NCBI RefSeq assembly: GCF_029989365.1
Contig: NZ_JAPRAQ010000004.1
Span: 1-64,000, forward strand
Length of the DNA: 64,000 bases
Direction: 5' to 3'
Source of the DNA: Bradyrhizobium sp. Arg816
GTDB lineage: Bacteria; Pseudomonadota; Alphaproteobacteria; Rhizobiales; Xanthobacteraceae
The notes under the pieces are model-generated. The model worked only from the letters and a program-made list of their open reading frames with translations, was not told the origin of the DNA and did no database searches. Positions 52,978-62,601 of this stretch are shown piece by piece. A program made the position numbers and the translations under genes. Positions within the stretch are counted from its first letter, which is position 1; every line of letters starts with the position of its first letter.

Positions 52978-53906
52978 CAGCGTACCCGCGTGCGATCGAG
53001 TTCATCGGCGAACATGGTCTTGATCTGGTCGCCGTCATGGAGCGAAGAGCCGGCGTCGGCTACGACGATTTCGCCGACCTCGAGGCCTTCCAGGATTTCC
53101 GTTGCGCTGTCGGACGACAGCCCGACCCGCACCTTGCGCGTCTCGACAATGTTGCCTTTGACGACCTGCACGGTGAGATGGTCGATCGCGGTCTTGGGGA
53201 TCGAGACGCCGCAGCTTCGCTTGGCGTCGATCGAGGCGCGGGCAAACACGCCGACCTTGAGCGATGGATTGTTGGTGACGCTGATGCGGACGCGGCCGAG
53301 CTGCGTGGTGCGGTCGATTTCGGGCGCGACCAGTCGGACCCGCCCGATCAAATCGGGCGCGTCGTCGCGGCTGATGCGCACCGTCGCGCCGGGGTTGAGC
53401 TTGGGCATGTGCACCGCCGGGACCTGGGCGTCGAGCTCGATCTCGTTGTTGACGGCGATGCGGAACATCGGGCCGGCCTGCGGCGAAGCGGGCGCGCCGA
53501 CGATGGTGCGTACTTCGGTGACGAGGCCTGGCGCAGGCGCCTTCAGCGAGATCGGGCCTTGCGGGCCGGGTCTTTGCGGCTGGCCGGGGATCTGCGGCGG
53601 CGCCGTCAGGCGCGCCAGCTCCTGATTGTCGGTGACCATGGCGCCTTCGGTGACGAAGAGGTCGGTGACCCTGGAGCCTTCCTGGTCGGCGACGACCACG
53701 GCCTCGCGGCGCGGCACGAAGAAGCCGGTCACCCGCACGAGGTCGGAGAAGCAGGCGTTGGTCGCCTTCGTCACGATGACGAGCGCCTCGCTCGGCGTGT
53801 CCTTCGCCTCGGGGCGATGCCGATGCTCGAACAGATAATAGCCGACGCCGAGCGCAACGACGAACAGCACGGTTCCGGCAGGCTTGAGATATTCGGAGGC
53901 GTTCAT
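52977..53906 (-). CDS. RND efflux pump, periplasmic adaptor
   Basis: 309 residues from the ATG at 53906 (AGGAC upstream); an extension to 53990 is not supported. N-terminal membrane anchor (about 9-27), then the lipoyl-type hairpin: ACFSDLVRVTGFFVPRREAV, VTDLFVTEGAMVTDNQELAR, ISLKAPAPGLVTEVRTIVG. The beta-barrel has LNPGATVRISRDD and the C-terminus has RKVRVGLSSDSATEILEGLE. A short Pro/Gln-rich insert (PPQIPGQPQRPGPQ) replaces most of the coiled coil. Co-translated with the pump. Confidence 0.88.
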   Translation of the reverse strand: MNASEYLKPAGTVLFVVALGVGYYLFEHRHRPEAKDTPSEALVIVTKATNACFSDLVRVTGFFVPRREAVVVADQEGSRVTDLFVTEGAMVTDNQELARLTAPPQIPGQPQRPGPQGPISLKAPAPGLVTEVRTIVGAPASPQAGPMFRIAVNNEIELDAQVPAVHMPKLNPGATVRISRDDAPDLIGRVRLVAPEIDRTTQLGRVRISVTNNPSLKVGVFARASIDAKRSCGVSIPKTAIDHLTVQVVKGNIVETRKVRVGLSSDSATEILEGLEVGEIVVADAGSSLHDGDQIKTMFADELDRTRVR

Positions 53907-53979
53907 CGCCGGATTGTCCTGGCCTGGCTCACGGCCATCCGCACGGGGCCTGCTGAGAGCGTTTCCCTGAAATAAAGCG

Positions 53980-54003
53980 GCGTCCCGCAAGGCTGCGGGA
54001 CGC
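53980..54003 (-). terminator. Terminator of the OmpA-like gene
   Basis: GCGTCCCGCA and TGCGGGACGC form a perfect 10-bp stem around AGGC. On the minus strand it is followed by CGCTTTATTTC. It separates the OmpA-like gene from the pump operon. Confidence 0.7.
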
Positions 54004-54083
54004 GCATTTGAAGCAAGACTTTACACCACATCACGACTTGGCACTTCAAAGGATTTGGCACTTCAAAGGATTACGTCGTGCTC

Positions 54084-54755
54084 TCACTTCGATGCGGTGG
54101 TCTTGTTTTCCATGTTGACGACCTGCACGCGACGATTGACCTCCGCCATCGGCTGGGCCGGGTCCTTCAGCTTGCTCTTGCCGTAGCCGACGGTGACGAG
54201 ATCGGTCGCGGCGATGCCGTACTTGTCGACGAGGTAGCGCTTGATCGAATCCGCGCGGCGCTCCGACAGGTCCTGATTATAGCCCTCGCCGCCGGCGGCG
54301 TCGGTGTGGCCGGCGACCACGAAGGTCGAGCCCTTCAGGTCGGGGCTGGTCAGCGCGCGACCGAGCGCCTGTACCGAGGCAAGCGACTTCGCGCTGATAT
54401 TGGCGGAGTTGTAGTCGAACGTGATCTCAAGATCGATGTTCGGCTTGTCCTTGGCCACCGAGGCGATTTCTTCACGCTCGGTCGACGAAAGCGAGCGCGT
54501 CGAGCGGCCGCGCACGGACTGGATCAGCTTGGTTTCCGCCGCACTGGGTGCAGGATCGGCCTGCGGGGCGATCGAGAGGCCGCGGGTCAACGGCTTCTTC
54601 GGCGGCGGCGCCAGCGCGCGTACGATCTCGTCCTCGGTGACGTTCTTGCTGTTGCCGTCGTCGCCCGCGAATGCGAGCGGGGTCGTCAGCGACAGAGCGG
54701 CGCCGACCGTGATGATGGACAGGATCGCGGTAAATCCCTTTGCAGCCAATCTCAT
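54084..54755 (-). CDS. OmpA-domain periplasmic/outer-membrane protein
   Basis: 223 residues from the ATG at 54755 with AGGAGGG 7 nt upstream. Signal peptide with cleavage near LAFA-GDDG. A linker of about 80 residues precedes the OmpA peptidoglycan-binding domain (about 115-220): ITFDYNSANISAKSLASVQA, VVAGHTDAAGGEGYNQDLSE then RRADSIKRYLV, and VNRRVQVVN. The conserved Asp (HTDA) and Arg (NRRV) that hold diaminopimelate are present. No N-terminal beta-barrel, so it is a soluble or tethered form. The caspase-TPR gene lies upstream. Confidence 0.85.
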   Translation of the reverse strand: MRLAAKGFTAILSIITVGAALSLTTPLAFAGDDGNSKNVTEDEIVRALAPPPKKPLTRGLSIAPQADPAPSAAETKLIQSVRGRSTRSLSSTEREEIASVAKDKPNIDLEITFDYNSANISAKSLASVQALGRALTSPDLKGSTFVVAGHTDAAGGEGYNQDLSERRADSIKRYLVDKYGIAATDLVTVGYGKSKLKDPAQPMAEVNRRVQVVNMENKTTASK

Positions 54756-54901
54756 TGCCAGTCCCTCCTGCGCAGCTGACCCGCGCGGTTCCAAATTCCT
54801 GCAATGGCCCCCCCGGGAAAGGCAGCCTGCGGCATCCGTCCGTTAGTCTTCCCTGAGCCGCCGAGGGTTCGAGGCCTCTTCCGCCTCAACTCAAAAAAAT
54901 A

Positions 54902-56434
54902 CTAGCGTACTCCGTAGCTTGCGAACTCCTGAACAATGTTCGGGTCCATCGCCTTGGCATTGGCGATGTCGAGCGCGCCTTCCTGCGCCGAGCCGTTGCG
55001 CTGCTTGGCAATCCCGCGGCCAAAGAGCGAGGAGGTCAGGCGCGGGTTGATCTTCAGGGCCGCGTCGAAATCGGCGATGGCGTTCTTGACCGCTCCCGAT
55101 TTCAGATTGACGAGTCCCCGGCTGTCCAGCGCATCGACGAAATTCGGCCGCAGCCGCAGCGCCTCGTTGCAATCCTTCAGCGCGCCCTGGAGGTCGCCGA
55201 CCACAGTGCGGGTCCAGCAGCGGTTGTTCAGCGCCTCGACGTCCTTCGCGTTGATCCGAAGCGTCTCGTCGAAATCCTTGATGGCCAAATTGTAGGCGCC
55301 CTTGCTGGCATAGACCTGACCGCGCCGGTACAGCGCATTCACGTCATCAGGATTGGCGGCGATCTTGGCCGTCAGGCCCTTGATGGTCGGATCCTCCGCC
55401 AGCGCGGCCGCGCTCGGTCCGCTATCCATGCTCGGTGCGGGGGTGGTCTCGGCCGGTTTCACCGGCGGTGGCGCCGGCGGCAAGGCGGCCTCGACCTGCG
55501 GTTTCGGTGAGGGCGCCGGTGCCGGAGCAGGAGGAGCAGGAGCAGGTGCTGGAGCAGGTGCCGCTGCCGTGTCCGCCGGCTTCGGCGGCGGAGGCGGTGC
55601 GGGCGGAGCCGGCGGCGGGTTGTTGGCGACGACCGGCGGCGGCGATGGCGGCGGTGCCGTCATCGACGGACGCGATCCGCCGGCGCCCGGAATGAACGAA
55701 AAATCCTCGGCGAGCGAAGAGGAGATCCACGGCACCTGTTCGCCGCGCGAGGCGCGGGTGACGCCCATCTTGGTGCGGTTCAGCGTCTCCTCGGCCATCA
55801 GGTCGGGGACGCGGATCTCCTTCAGGAGCTCCTGGACGAACAGGCTGTGCTCGCCGCCCGCGTCCGAGACAACGGAGGCCAGTGCCGCCGAGTACATCAC
55901 CAGCGTACCATTCGGCGCGATGACCGGCGTCAGGCCGGCCGAGAAGCTGCGGAACCGGCGCTCGAAGGGATTGCGCCTGGAGGCGTCGACCAGCGCGATC
56001 TTGACGCCCGCGCCGCGGGTATTGAGCTCGCCGAGCACGGTCTCCAGGCTGAAACCGTCGCGGCGGACGTCGGATTCGGTCCAGATCTGCGCGTCGATCG
56101 GCAGCATGTAGCTCTGGCGCGCCGACTGGATGCCGAAACCGCTGAAGAAGATCAGCGCCACCGAGCCCGGCTTGATCTTGCCATAGAGCTTGTCGAAGGC
56201 GCGGCGCATGCCGTCGCCGGTCAGGTTCTCGCCGATTTCAACGGAAAAGCCGTCGCGCTTGAGCTCGTCGGCGACGTCGCGCGCGTCGTTGAGCGGTTCC
56301 TTCAGCGGGGCGTCCGCGTCCGGATATTTGGCGTTGCCGATGACCAACGCATAACGGTCGCCGGCGGCCAGGGATGGCGCAACCGGGACGAGCGAAACGA
56401 GCAAGGGCAGAAGAAAAAGGAAGCGAATTTTCAT
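54902..56434 (-). CDS. Secreted caspase-fold pseudoenzyme with Pro-rich linker and TPRs
   Basis: 510 residues. Signal peptide to about residue 24 (VAPSLAA-GDRY). Caspase p20-like domain at about 26-245. Where active members have SGHG and DAC, it has FFSGFGIQ (Phe100 for His) and LVDASRRNPF (Ser152 for Cys). A linker of about 120 residues is made of Pro and Ala (PPPAPPAPPPPPKP). The C-terminus has three or four TPRs: NALYRRGQVYASKGAYNLA, ALNNRCWTRTVVGDLQGALK, ALDSRGLVNLKSGAVKNAI. A scaffold role in the periplasm is inferred. Paralogue at 24880. Confidence 0.85.
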   Translation of the reverse strand: MKIRFLFLLPLLVSLVPVAPSLAAGDRYALVIGNAKYPDADAPLKEPLNDARDVADELKRDGFSVEIGENLTGDGMRRAFDKLYGKIKPGSVALIFFSGFGIQSARQSYMLPIDAQIWTESDVRRDGFSLETVLGELNTRGAGVKIALVDASRRNPFERRFRSFSAGLTPVIAPNGTLVMYSAALASVVSDAGGEHSLFVQELLKEIRVPDLMAEETLNRTKMGVTRASRGEQVPWISSSLAEDFSFIPGAGGSRPSMTAPPPSPPPVVANNPPPAPPAPPPPPKPADTAAAPAPAPAPAPPAPAPAPSPKPQVEAALPPAPPPVKPAETTPAPSMDSGPSAAALAEDPTIKGLTAKIAANPDDVNALYRRGQVYASKGAYNLAIKDFDETLRINAKDVEALNNRCWTRTVVGDLQGALKDCNEALRLRPNFVDALDSRGLVNLKSGAVKNAIADFDAALKINPRLTSSLFGRGIAKQRNGSAQEGALDIANAKAMDPNIVQEFASYGVR

Positions 56435-56801
56435 AATCAGCGCGGTCCAGCCAAAAAGGCGCCGTTACCAGCTTGCGCCGCGGCGACCTTAACTTACGCA
56501 ATGTGCATTATCAAACCGCGGAAGGGGGGCGTCAACCGCTTGGAGATTCGGCATTATCGCGACAATTGACCGCGATGCATGGGCGCGCTGGGACGGGAAT
56601 GAACGGGTTGTCACGGTTGTGCTCGGTGCCATCTGGTTCGACTCTGCGGCAGGATGTTGGAGCGGCCGCGACAAAGAAGACGTGAGGGGTCTCACATAGC
56701 AGGCTGGACGCTGTCGCAGCCCGCCGGTGTTTGACCTTTGCGGCGGACGATGGCTTGGTGCACTTGATCGTCCCCGAAGGTCCAACTCAGAAAAGAAAAC
56801 C
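56435..56801. other. Divergent intergenic region
   Basis: 367 bp between the caspase-TPR gene and the MBL-fold lactonase-like gene. No supported gene; a 36-codon frame at 56578-56685 has no ribosome binding site. GTTTGACC near 56729 may be a -35 element for the MBL gene. Confidence 0.4.
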
Positions 56802-57608
56802 ATGGGAAACGCCTACGAAATCTACGCCCTGCGTTATGCGACGATGTCGCCCCGCACCCCCAACATGAATTTCCTGGCGCCCGACCCGCATGACAGCGCG
56901 GCGCAGGATCTCGACTATTTCGTCTGGCTGATCCGCGGCGGCGGCCGCGACATCCTGGTGGATACCGGCTTCAATGCCGAGGAAGCGAGTGCGCGGGCGC
57001 GCAAGCTGACGCTCAATCCGGTCGATGCGCTGGAGCGCTTTGGCGTCGCGGCGTCGAGCGTTCGCGACATTATCGTGACGCATCTGCATTACGACCACGC
57101 CGGTAATCTCGATCGCTTCCCGAACGCGCGCTTCCATCTCCAGGAGCGCGAGATGGCTTACGCGACGGGGCGCTGCATGTGCAACGGACTGCTGCGACAT
57201 CCGTTCTCGGTCGAGCACGTCACGCAGATGGTGCGTCATGTCTATGGCGAGCGCGTCAATTTCTATTCCGGCGATGGCGAGATCGCGCCCGGCGTCACCG
57301 TGCACCGTGTCGGCGGCCATTCCGACGGCTTGCAGGTGGTCAAGGTCGAGACCGCGCGCGGGCCGGTGGTGCTGGCGTCCGATGCCGCGCATTACTACGC
57401 CAATCTGCAGCGCAAGAGCCCGTTCCCCATCGTCTACAATATCGGCGACATGGCGCAGGGCTGGGAGACGATCGAACGCCTCGCCGGTCATCCCGACAGA
57501 TTCATTCCCGGCCATGATCCAATCGTGACGGAGATCTATCCGCGTGCCAGCGACAAGGTCGATGCCTGGGCGCTGCATCTGCCGCCGTCGCGGTCGTTTG
57601 CGAAGTAA
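56802..57608 (+). CDS. MBL-fold hydrolase, N-acyl homoserine lactonase-like
   Basis: 268 residues from the ATG at 56802. The metal motif HxHxDH is intact: VTHLHYDHAGNLDRF (about residue 96), with the third His in RVGGHSDGLQVV, the bridging Asp in VLASDAAHYYANL and the last His in FIPGHDPIV. The opening YEIYALRYA and the layout match AiiA/AttM-like lactonases. It may hydrolyse acyl-homoserine or other lactones in the cytoplasm. No quorum-sensing gene is adjacent, so the natural substrate is open. Confidence 0.75.
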   Translation: MGNAYEIYALRYATMSPRTPNMNFLAPDPHDSAAQDLDYFVWLIRGGGRDILVDTGFNAEEASARARKLTLNPVDALERFGVAASSVRDIIVTHLHYDHAGNLDRFPNARFHLQEREMAYATGRCMCNGLLRHPFSVEHVTQMVRHVYGERVNFYSGDGEIAPGVTVHRVGGHSDGLQVVKVETARGPVVLASDAAHYYANLQRKSPFPIVYNIGDMAQGWETIERLAGHPDRFIPGHDPIVTEIYPRASDKVDAWALHLPPSRSFAK

Positions 57609-57620
57609 CGCAGTGCCAGG

Positions 57621-57730
57621 CCCTCATGGTGAGGAGGCGCGCAAGCGCCGTCTCGAACCATGCAGGCCCGGCTGTTGCACCCCGGCCTTCATCCTTCGAG
57701 ACGCGCGTTCCGCGCTCCTCAGGATGAGGG
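57621..57730. repeat. Dispersed repeat, CCCTCATGGTGAGGAG family
   Basis: CCCTCATGGTGAGGAGGCGC at the left and GCGCTCCTCAGGATGAGGG at the right are inverted copies, with CGTCTCGAACCATG and CATCCTTCGAGACG inside as further arms. It fills the gap between convergent genes at 57608 and 57753. One copy in the window. Confidence 0.65.
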
Positions 57731-57752
57731 TCTGGCGCTACGCGAAGGTCCC

Positions 57753-58295
57753 CTAATACGCCTCTTTCGCGTCGGCCTCTTCGCTGGTCTGGATCAGGTC
57801 GAGGCTCTGTTCGATCTTGCCGAGCAGGGCCGAGAGCTGCTTGCGCTCCTGCGCGGAGAGGCAGGCGAGGATCTCGTCTTCCCGCCGCAGCAATTGTGGG
57901 AACAGCTCTTCGTACAGCGCGCGACCCTTCTTCGTCAGTTGCAGGCGGAATTCGCGGCGGTCGGCTTCGTTCTCGACCCGCTCGATCAGCTCCTGGTGCA
58001 GCAGCGTGGTCACGGCGCGGCTGATGGTGGATTTGTGCGTGCGGGTGCATTGCGCGATGTATTGCGCGCTACAGGCATCGTTGCGGAAGCCGAGGGTTGC
58101 GATCACGCGCCAGGCCGGAATGTCGAGGCCGTGACGCTCCTGATATTCGACCGCAAGCGCGGAACTCACCTCCGCCGCAAGCCGGTTGAGGCGGAATGGC
58201 ACGAACTTGAACAAATCGAGCCGTGACTTTGGCCGCAATGAAGCCTCGTCGGCCTCACGTGCCTTCAGCGCGATGTCGCTGGATGTCCTCGCCAA
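57753..58295 (-). CDS. MarR family transcription regulator
   Basis: 180 residues. No ATG fits, so I use the TTG at 58295, which has GGAGCG about 8 nt upstream. Winged helix fold with the MarR pattern: LDIPAWRVIATLGF, CTRTHKSTISRAVTTLLHQE (recognition helix) and the wing ENEADRREFRLQLTKKG. The N-terminal 25 residues are a basic extension. It is divergent from the FAD monooxygenase and is likely its regulator; members commonly respond to aromatic acids. An inverted repeat lies between the two starts. Confidence 0.85.
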   Translation of the reverse strand: MARTSSDIALKAREADEASLRPKSRLDLFKFVPFRLNRLAAEVSSALAVEYQERHGLDIPAWRVIATLGFRNDACSAQYIAQCTRTHKSTISRAVTTLLHQELIERVENEADRREFRLQLTKKGRALYEELFPQLLRREDEILACLSAQERKQLSALLGKIEQSLDLIQTSEEADAKEAY

Positions 58296-58343
58296 GGAGA
58301 GCGCTCCGAATTCCAGTTGACGGCCGGCCGGCTCCGGTCCAAA

Positions 58344-58363
58344 ATAGTTGCACGTGAGACTAT
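58344..58363. promoter_or_regulatory. Candidate MarR operator
   Basis: ATAGTTGCACGTGAGACTAT: two 10-bp half-sites that match at 8 of 10 positions. It is the only symmetrical sequence in the 110-bp divergent gap, 49 bp from the regulator start and 43 bp from the monooxygenase start. Confidence 0.6.
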
Positions 58364-58405
58364 CTAGCAGATCAGTCCTCTCTTGACCAGAGCCGAGGTT
58401 AGCGC

Positions 58406-60022
58406 ATGGCGCAGGCCAATACGCAGCAGGCCAAAACCCAGTTCGGCTATCGCCGCCACCCCGACCAGGATCCTCCCGGCCACAGCGCGGCCGAGCATCC
58501 CGTGGTGGTCGTCGGCGCGGGGCCGGTGGGGCTGTCGCTCGCGATCGACCTTGCCCAGCGCGGCCAGCGCGTCGTCCTTCTGGATGATGCCGACCGGATC
58601 GGCGAAGGCTCGCGCGCGATCTGCTTCTCCAAGCGGTCGCTCGAATATTGGGACCGGCTCGGCGTCGGCGACCGCATGGTCGAGAAGGGCGTGGTGTGGA
58701 GCGTCGGCCGAATCTTTCACGGCGAGTCGCAGCTCTACCAGTTCAACCTGCTGCCGGAAGACGGTCATAAGCGGCCGGCCTTCATCAACCTCCAGCAATA
58801 TTACGCCGAGGCCTATCTGGTCGATCGCATCAGCGATCTGCCTGAGATCGACCTGCGCTGGCGCAACAAGGTGACGGCGCTTGAACAGCGCAACGATTCC
58901 GTCGCGCTGACGATCGAGACGCCGGAGGGCGCCTATCGCCTGCACGCGCAATATGTCGTCGCCTGCGACGGCGCGCGCTCGTCGCTGCGGCAGATGGTCG
59001 GCGCCGAGTTCGCGGGACAGGTGTTCGAGGACCAGTTTTTGATTGCCGACGTCAAGATGACCGCGGAATTTCCGACCGAGCGCTGGTTCTGGTTCGATCC
59101 GCCGTTTCATGCCGGGCGCTCTGCACTGCTGCACCGGCAACCCGACGATGTCTGGCGCATCGATCTCCAGCTCAATCGCTATGCCGATCCCGTCGTCGAG
59201 AAGAAGCCGGAGAACGTGCGGCCGCGGATCGCGCGCATGCTCGGCCACGACAAGTTCGAGTTCGAATGGATCTCGCTCTACAAATTCCAGTGCCGGCGGA
59301 TGGATCGCTTCCTCCACGGCCGGGTGATTTTTGCGGGCGATTCCGCGCATCAGGTCTCGCCCTTCGGCGCGCGCGGCGCCAATTCCGGGCTCGAGGATGC
59401 GGAAAATCTGTCCTGGAAGCTCGATCGCGTGCTGCGCGGCACCTCGCCCGCGAGCCTGCTCGAGAGCTACCATGTCGAGCGGAGTCTCGCTGCCGACGAG
59501 AACATCCGCGAATCCACCCGCTCGACCGATTTCATGGCGCCGAACTCGCATCAGGAGGCGCGGCTGCGCAAGGCGGTGCTGTCGCTGGCCAAGGAAACCG
59601 AGTTCGGCAAGCGGATGGTCAATGGCGGCCGGCTCTCGGTGCCGTGCAGCTACGACTCGCCGCTGTCATCGCCCGATGCGGAGGCGTGGCGCGGCGGACC
59701 GTTGCCCGGCTGTTCCATGCTCGACGCGCCCGTTGGCGAGCAGGCCTATCTGACCGATGCATTTCGCCGGGGTGGAACGGACTTCACCTTGCTGTCGTTC
59801 AGCAATGGCGCGGCGATCGATGCGCCCGATGGCGTCAAGGATATCCGCATCGGTAGCGAGGGCGGGCTTGCCGATCCCTCGGGCCTTGTCGCAAAGCGCT
59901 ATGGCGCCGAGCCTGACACAGCCTATCTGCTCAGGCCCGACGGCTATGTTGCGGCCCGCTTCCGCCATCCGACGCGTGCGGCGATCGCGGCCGCGTTGTC
60001 GCGGGCCCAAGGCTTGAATTGA
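58406..60022 (+). CDS. FAD-dependent aromatic monooxygenase (MhpA/MhaA-like)
   Basis: 538 residues, GAGG 7 nt before the ATG. FAD-binding Rossmann motif VVGAGPVGLSLAIDLAQRG (about 34-52), the DG motif VACDGARSSLRQMVG (about 190) and the GD motif VIFAGDSAHQVSPFGARGA (about 310) place it with class A flavoprotein hydroxylases. These insert one oxygen into a phenolic ring using NAD(P)H. The C-terminal 130 residues form the thioredoxin-like domain of the larger members. Operon partners (DUF2783, hmgA, fahA) suggest that its product is homogentisate, for example from 3-hydroxyphenylacetate; this is inference. Confidence 0.85.
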   Translation: MAQANTQQAKTQFGYRRHPDQDPPGHSAAEHPVVVVGAGPVGLSLAIDLAQRGQRVVLLDDADRIGEGSRAICFSKRSLEYWDRLGVGDRMVEKGVVWSVGRIFHGESQLYQFNLLPEDGHKRPAFINLQQYYAEAYLVDRISDLPEIDLRWRNKVTALEQRNDSVALTIETPEGAYRLHAQYVVACDGARSSLRQMVGAEFAGQVFEDQFLIADVKMTAEFPTERWFWFDPPFHAGRSALLHRQPDDVWRIDLQLNRYADPVVEKKPENVRPRIARMLGHDKFEFEWISLYKFQCRRMDRFLHGRVIFAGDSAHQVSPFGARGANSGLEDAENLSWKLDRVLRGTSPASLLESYHVERSLAADENIRESTRSTDFMAPNSHQEARLRKAVLSLAKETEFGKRMVNGGRLSVPCSYDSPLSSPDAEAWRGGPLPGCSMLDAPVGEQAYLTDAFRRGGTDFTLLSFSNGAAIDAPDGVKDIRIGSEGGLADPSGLVAKRYGAEPDTAYLLRPDGYVAARFRHPTRAAIAAALSRAQGLN

Positions 60023-60030
60023 GGATTCGC

Positions 60031-60267
<237 letters not shown>

Positions 60268-60290
60268 CCCAAAGACCTGAGGATGAATTG

Positions 60291-61247
60291 ATGGCGAAGA
60301 ACTTCGCATCCACCGGCGATCTCTCCGAGAAGAAGATCACCTTCTCCGAGATCGGCGCCGATCTCTATGCCTTCACCGCCGAGGGCGATCCAAACACCGC
60401 GATCATCGTCGGTGACGACGGCTGCCTGGTGTTCGACGCGCAGTCGACGCCGGCGATGGCCAACAAGGTGATCGAGCGCGTCAAGACGGTCACCGACAAG
60501 CCGATCAAATATGTCGTGCTGTCGCACTATCACGCCGTCCGCGTGCTGGGCGCCTCCGCCTACAAGGCGCAGGGCATCGTGGCCTCGCAGGAGACCTATC
60601 GCCTCATCGAGGAACGCGGCCAGCAGGATTGGGATTCCGAATATGGGCGCTTTCCCCGATTGTTCCAGGATGCTGCGAGCATTCCCGGCCTGACCTGGCC
60701 GACGCTGACCTTCGAAGGCGAGATGTCGATCTATCTCGGCAAGCGCGAAGTGCGCCTGATGCAGCTCGGCGCCGGCCACACCTCCGGCGACATCGTCGCC
60801 TGGGTGCCGGATGCCGAAGTCATGTTCTCCGGCGACCTCATCGAATATCACTCGGCCTGCTATTGCGGTGATGCGCATTTGCGCGAATGGCCGCTGACGC
60901 TGAACGAGATCCGCAACTTCAATCCCAAGGCGATCGCGCCGGGCCGCGGCGATGCGCTGAAGGGCACAGGCACGGTGCGCGAAGCCATCGCGATGACGCG
61001 CGACTTCGTCACGTCGCTCTATGGCGCTGCCGAAATCTCGGTCGCGAAGGGGCGCACGCTGAAGGAATCGATGGCGGCGACGCGCGAAGTCATGGATCCG
61101 AAATTCCACAGCTTCGCCATCTACGAGCACTGCCTGCCGTTCAACGTGTCGCGCGCCTATGACGAGGCGTCGGGAATCGACGACCCCGTGATCTGGACCG
61201 ACAAGCGCGACCAGGAAATGTGGGCCGCCCTGCAAGGAGGAGGATAG
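60291..61247 (+). CDS. MBL-fold protein with an incomplete metal motif
   Basis: 318 residues from the ATG at 60291, GAGGA 7 nt upstream. The fold is clear ([44 protein letters not shown]), but the metal motif HxHxDH reads [10 protein letters not shown]: the Asp is Val and the following His is Arg. One metal site at most can remain. It sits between the DUF2783 gene and hmgA in a tight operon. A hydrolase or glyoxalase-like role in aromatic breakdown is possible, or a non-catalytic one. Function unknown. Confidence 0.78.
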   Translation: MAKNFASTGDLSEKKITFSEIGADLYAFTAEGDPNTAIIVGDDGCLVFDAQSTPAMANKVIERVKTVTDKPIKYVVLSHYHAVRVLGASAYKAQGIVASQETYRLIEERGQQDWDSEYGRFPRLFQDAASIPGLTWPTLTFEGEMSIYLGKREVRLMQLGAGHTSGDIVAWVPDAEVMFSGDLIEYHSACYCGDAHLREWPLTLNEIRNFNPKAIAPGRGDALKGTGTVREAIAMTRDFVTSLYGAAEISVAKGRTLKESMAATREVMDPKFHSFAIYEHCLPFNVSRAYDEASGIDDPVIWTDKRDQEMWAALQGGG

Positions 61248-61249
61248 TC

Positions 61250-62596
61250 ATGAACGTCAACACCTCGCCTGATCAGATCGTCCGGAGCTCGGCGCAGGTG
61301 ACGCCGGGCTACATGTCCGGCTTCGGCAATAGTTTTGAGACCGAGGCGCTGCCGGGCGCGCTGCCGATCGGACGCAACTCGCCGCAGCGCTGCGCCTACG
61401 GGCTCTACGCCGAGCAGCTTTCCGGCTCGCCATTCACCGCGCCGCGCGGCACCAATGAGCGCTCCTGGCTCTATCGCATCCGTCCCTCGGTGAAGCATTC
61501 CGGCCGCTTCGAGAAGGCCGATGCCGGCCTGTGGCGCTCGGCGCCGTGCCATGAATACGATTTGCCGATCGCGCAACTTCGCTGGGACCCGGCGCCGATC
61601 CCGAAGGAGGACATGACCTTCCTTCAGGGCGTGCAGACCATGACGACCGCCGGCGACGTCAACACGCAGGCCGGCATGGCCGCGCATGTCTACCTCATCA
61701 CCAAATCGATGGTGGACCAGCATTTCTACAATGCCGACGGCGAGCTGGTGTTCGTGCTGCAGCAGGGCGTCTTGCGCGTCGTCACCGAGTTCGGCCGCAT
61801 CGACGCCGAGCCCGGCGAGATCGTGGTGATCCCGCGCGGCGTCAAATTCCGCGTTGAGATTCCGAACGGGCCGGCGCGCGGCTATCTCTGCGAAAACTAC
61901 GGCGGCGCCTTCACGCTGCCCGAGCGCGGGCCGATCGGCGCCAATTGCCTCGCCAATGCGCGCGATTTCCTCACCCCTGTCGCGCACTACGAGGACAAGG
62001 ACACGCCGACCGAGCTCTACGTGAAATGGGGCGGCGCGCTGTTCAAGACCACGCTGCCGCATTCGCCGATCGACGTCGTGGCCTGGCACGGCAATTACGC
62101 GCCCTACAAATACGATCTGCGCACCTTCTCTCCCGTCGGCGCCATCGGCTTCGACCATCCCGATCCCTCGATCTTCACGGTGCTGACCTCGCCGTCGGAG
62201 ACGGCGGGCACCGCGAACATCGACTTCGTGATCTTCCCCGAGCGCTGGATGGTGGCCGACAACACCTTCCGCCCGCCCTGGTATCACATGAACATCATGA
62301 GCGAGTTCATGGGCCTGATCTACGGCGTCTACGATGCCAAGCCGCAGGGTTTTGTCCCGGGCGGCATCTCGCTCCACAATTGCATGCTGCCGCACGGCCC
62401 CGACCGCGACGCCTTCGAGCACGCCAGCAACGGCGAGCTGAAGCCGGTGAAGCTGACCGGCACCATGGCCTTCATGTTCGAGACCCGCTACCCGCAGCGC
62501 GTGACGGCGCATGCCGCGAAGTCGTCCACGCTGCAGGATAATTACGCGGACTGCTGGACGGGACTCGAGAAGCGGTTCGATCCGAACAAGCCGTGA
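61250..62596 (+). CDS. hmgA: Homogentisate 1,2-dioxygenase
   Basis: 448 residues from the ATG at 61250, with GGAGGAGG upstream and 2 bp after the preceding stop. Opening [19 protein letters not shown] is diagnostic. The iron ligands His, Glu and His are in [17 protein letters not shown] (about residue 345) and [11 protein letters not shown] (about 380). The enzyme opens the ring of homogentisate to maleylacetoacetate, the central step of tyrosine and phenylacetate-type breakdown. The next gene acts two steps on; an isomerase gene is not seen in the window. Confidence 0.96.
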   Translation: MNVNTSPDQIVRSSAQVTPGYMSGFGNSFETEALPGALPIGRNSPQRCAYGLYAEQLSGSPFTAPRGTNERSWLYRIRPSVKHSGRFEKADAGLWRSAPCHEYDLPIAQLRWDPAPIPKEDMTFLQGVQTMTTAGDVNTQAGMAAHVYLITKSMVDQHFYNADGELVFVLQQGVLRVVTEFGRIDAEPGEIVVIPRGVKFRVEIPNGPARGYLCENYGGAFTLPERGPIGANCLANARDFLTPVAHYEDKDTPTELYVKWGGALFKTTLPHSPIDVVAWHGNYAPYKYDLRTFSPVGAIGFDHPDPSIFTVLTSPSETAGTANIDFVIFPERWMVADNTFRPPWYHMNIMSEFMGLIYGVYDAKPQGFVPGGISLHNCMLPHGPDRDAFEHASNGELKPVKLTGTMAFMFETRYPQRVTAHAAKSSTLQDNYADCWTGLEKRFDPNKP

Positions 62597-62601
62597 GGCC
62601 T

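Noticed and set aside
56578..56685. 36-codon frame in the gap before the MBL-fold gene
   Set aside because: No ribosome binding site, no hydrophobic or domain pattern.
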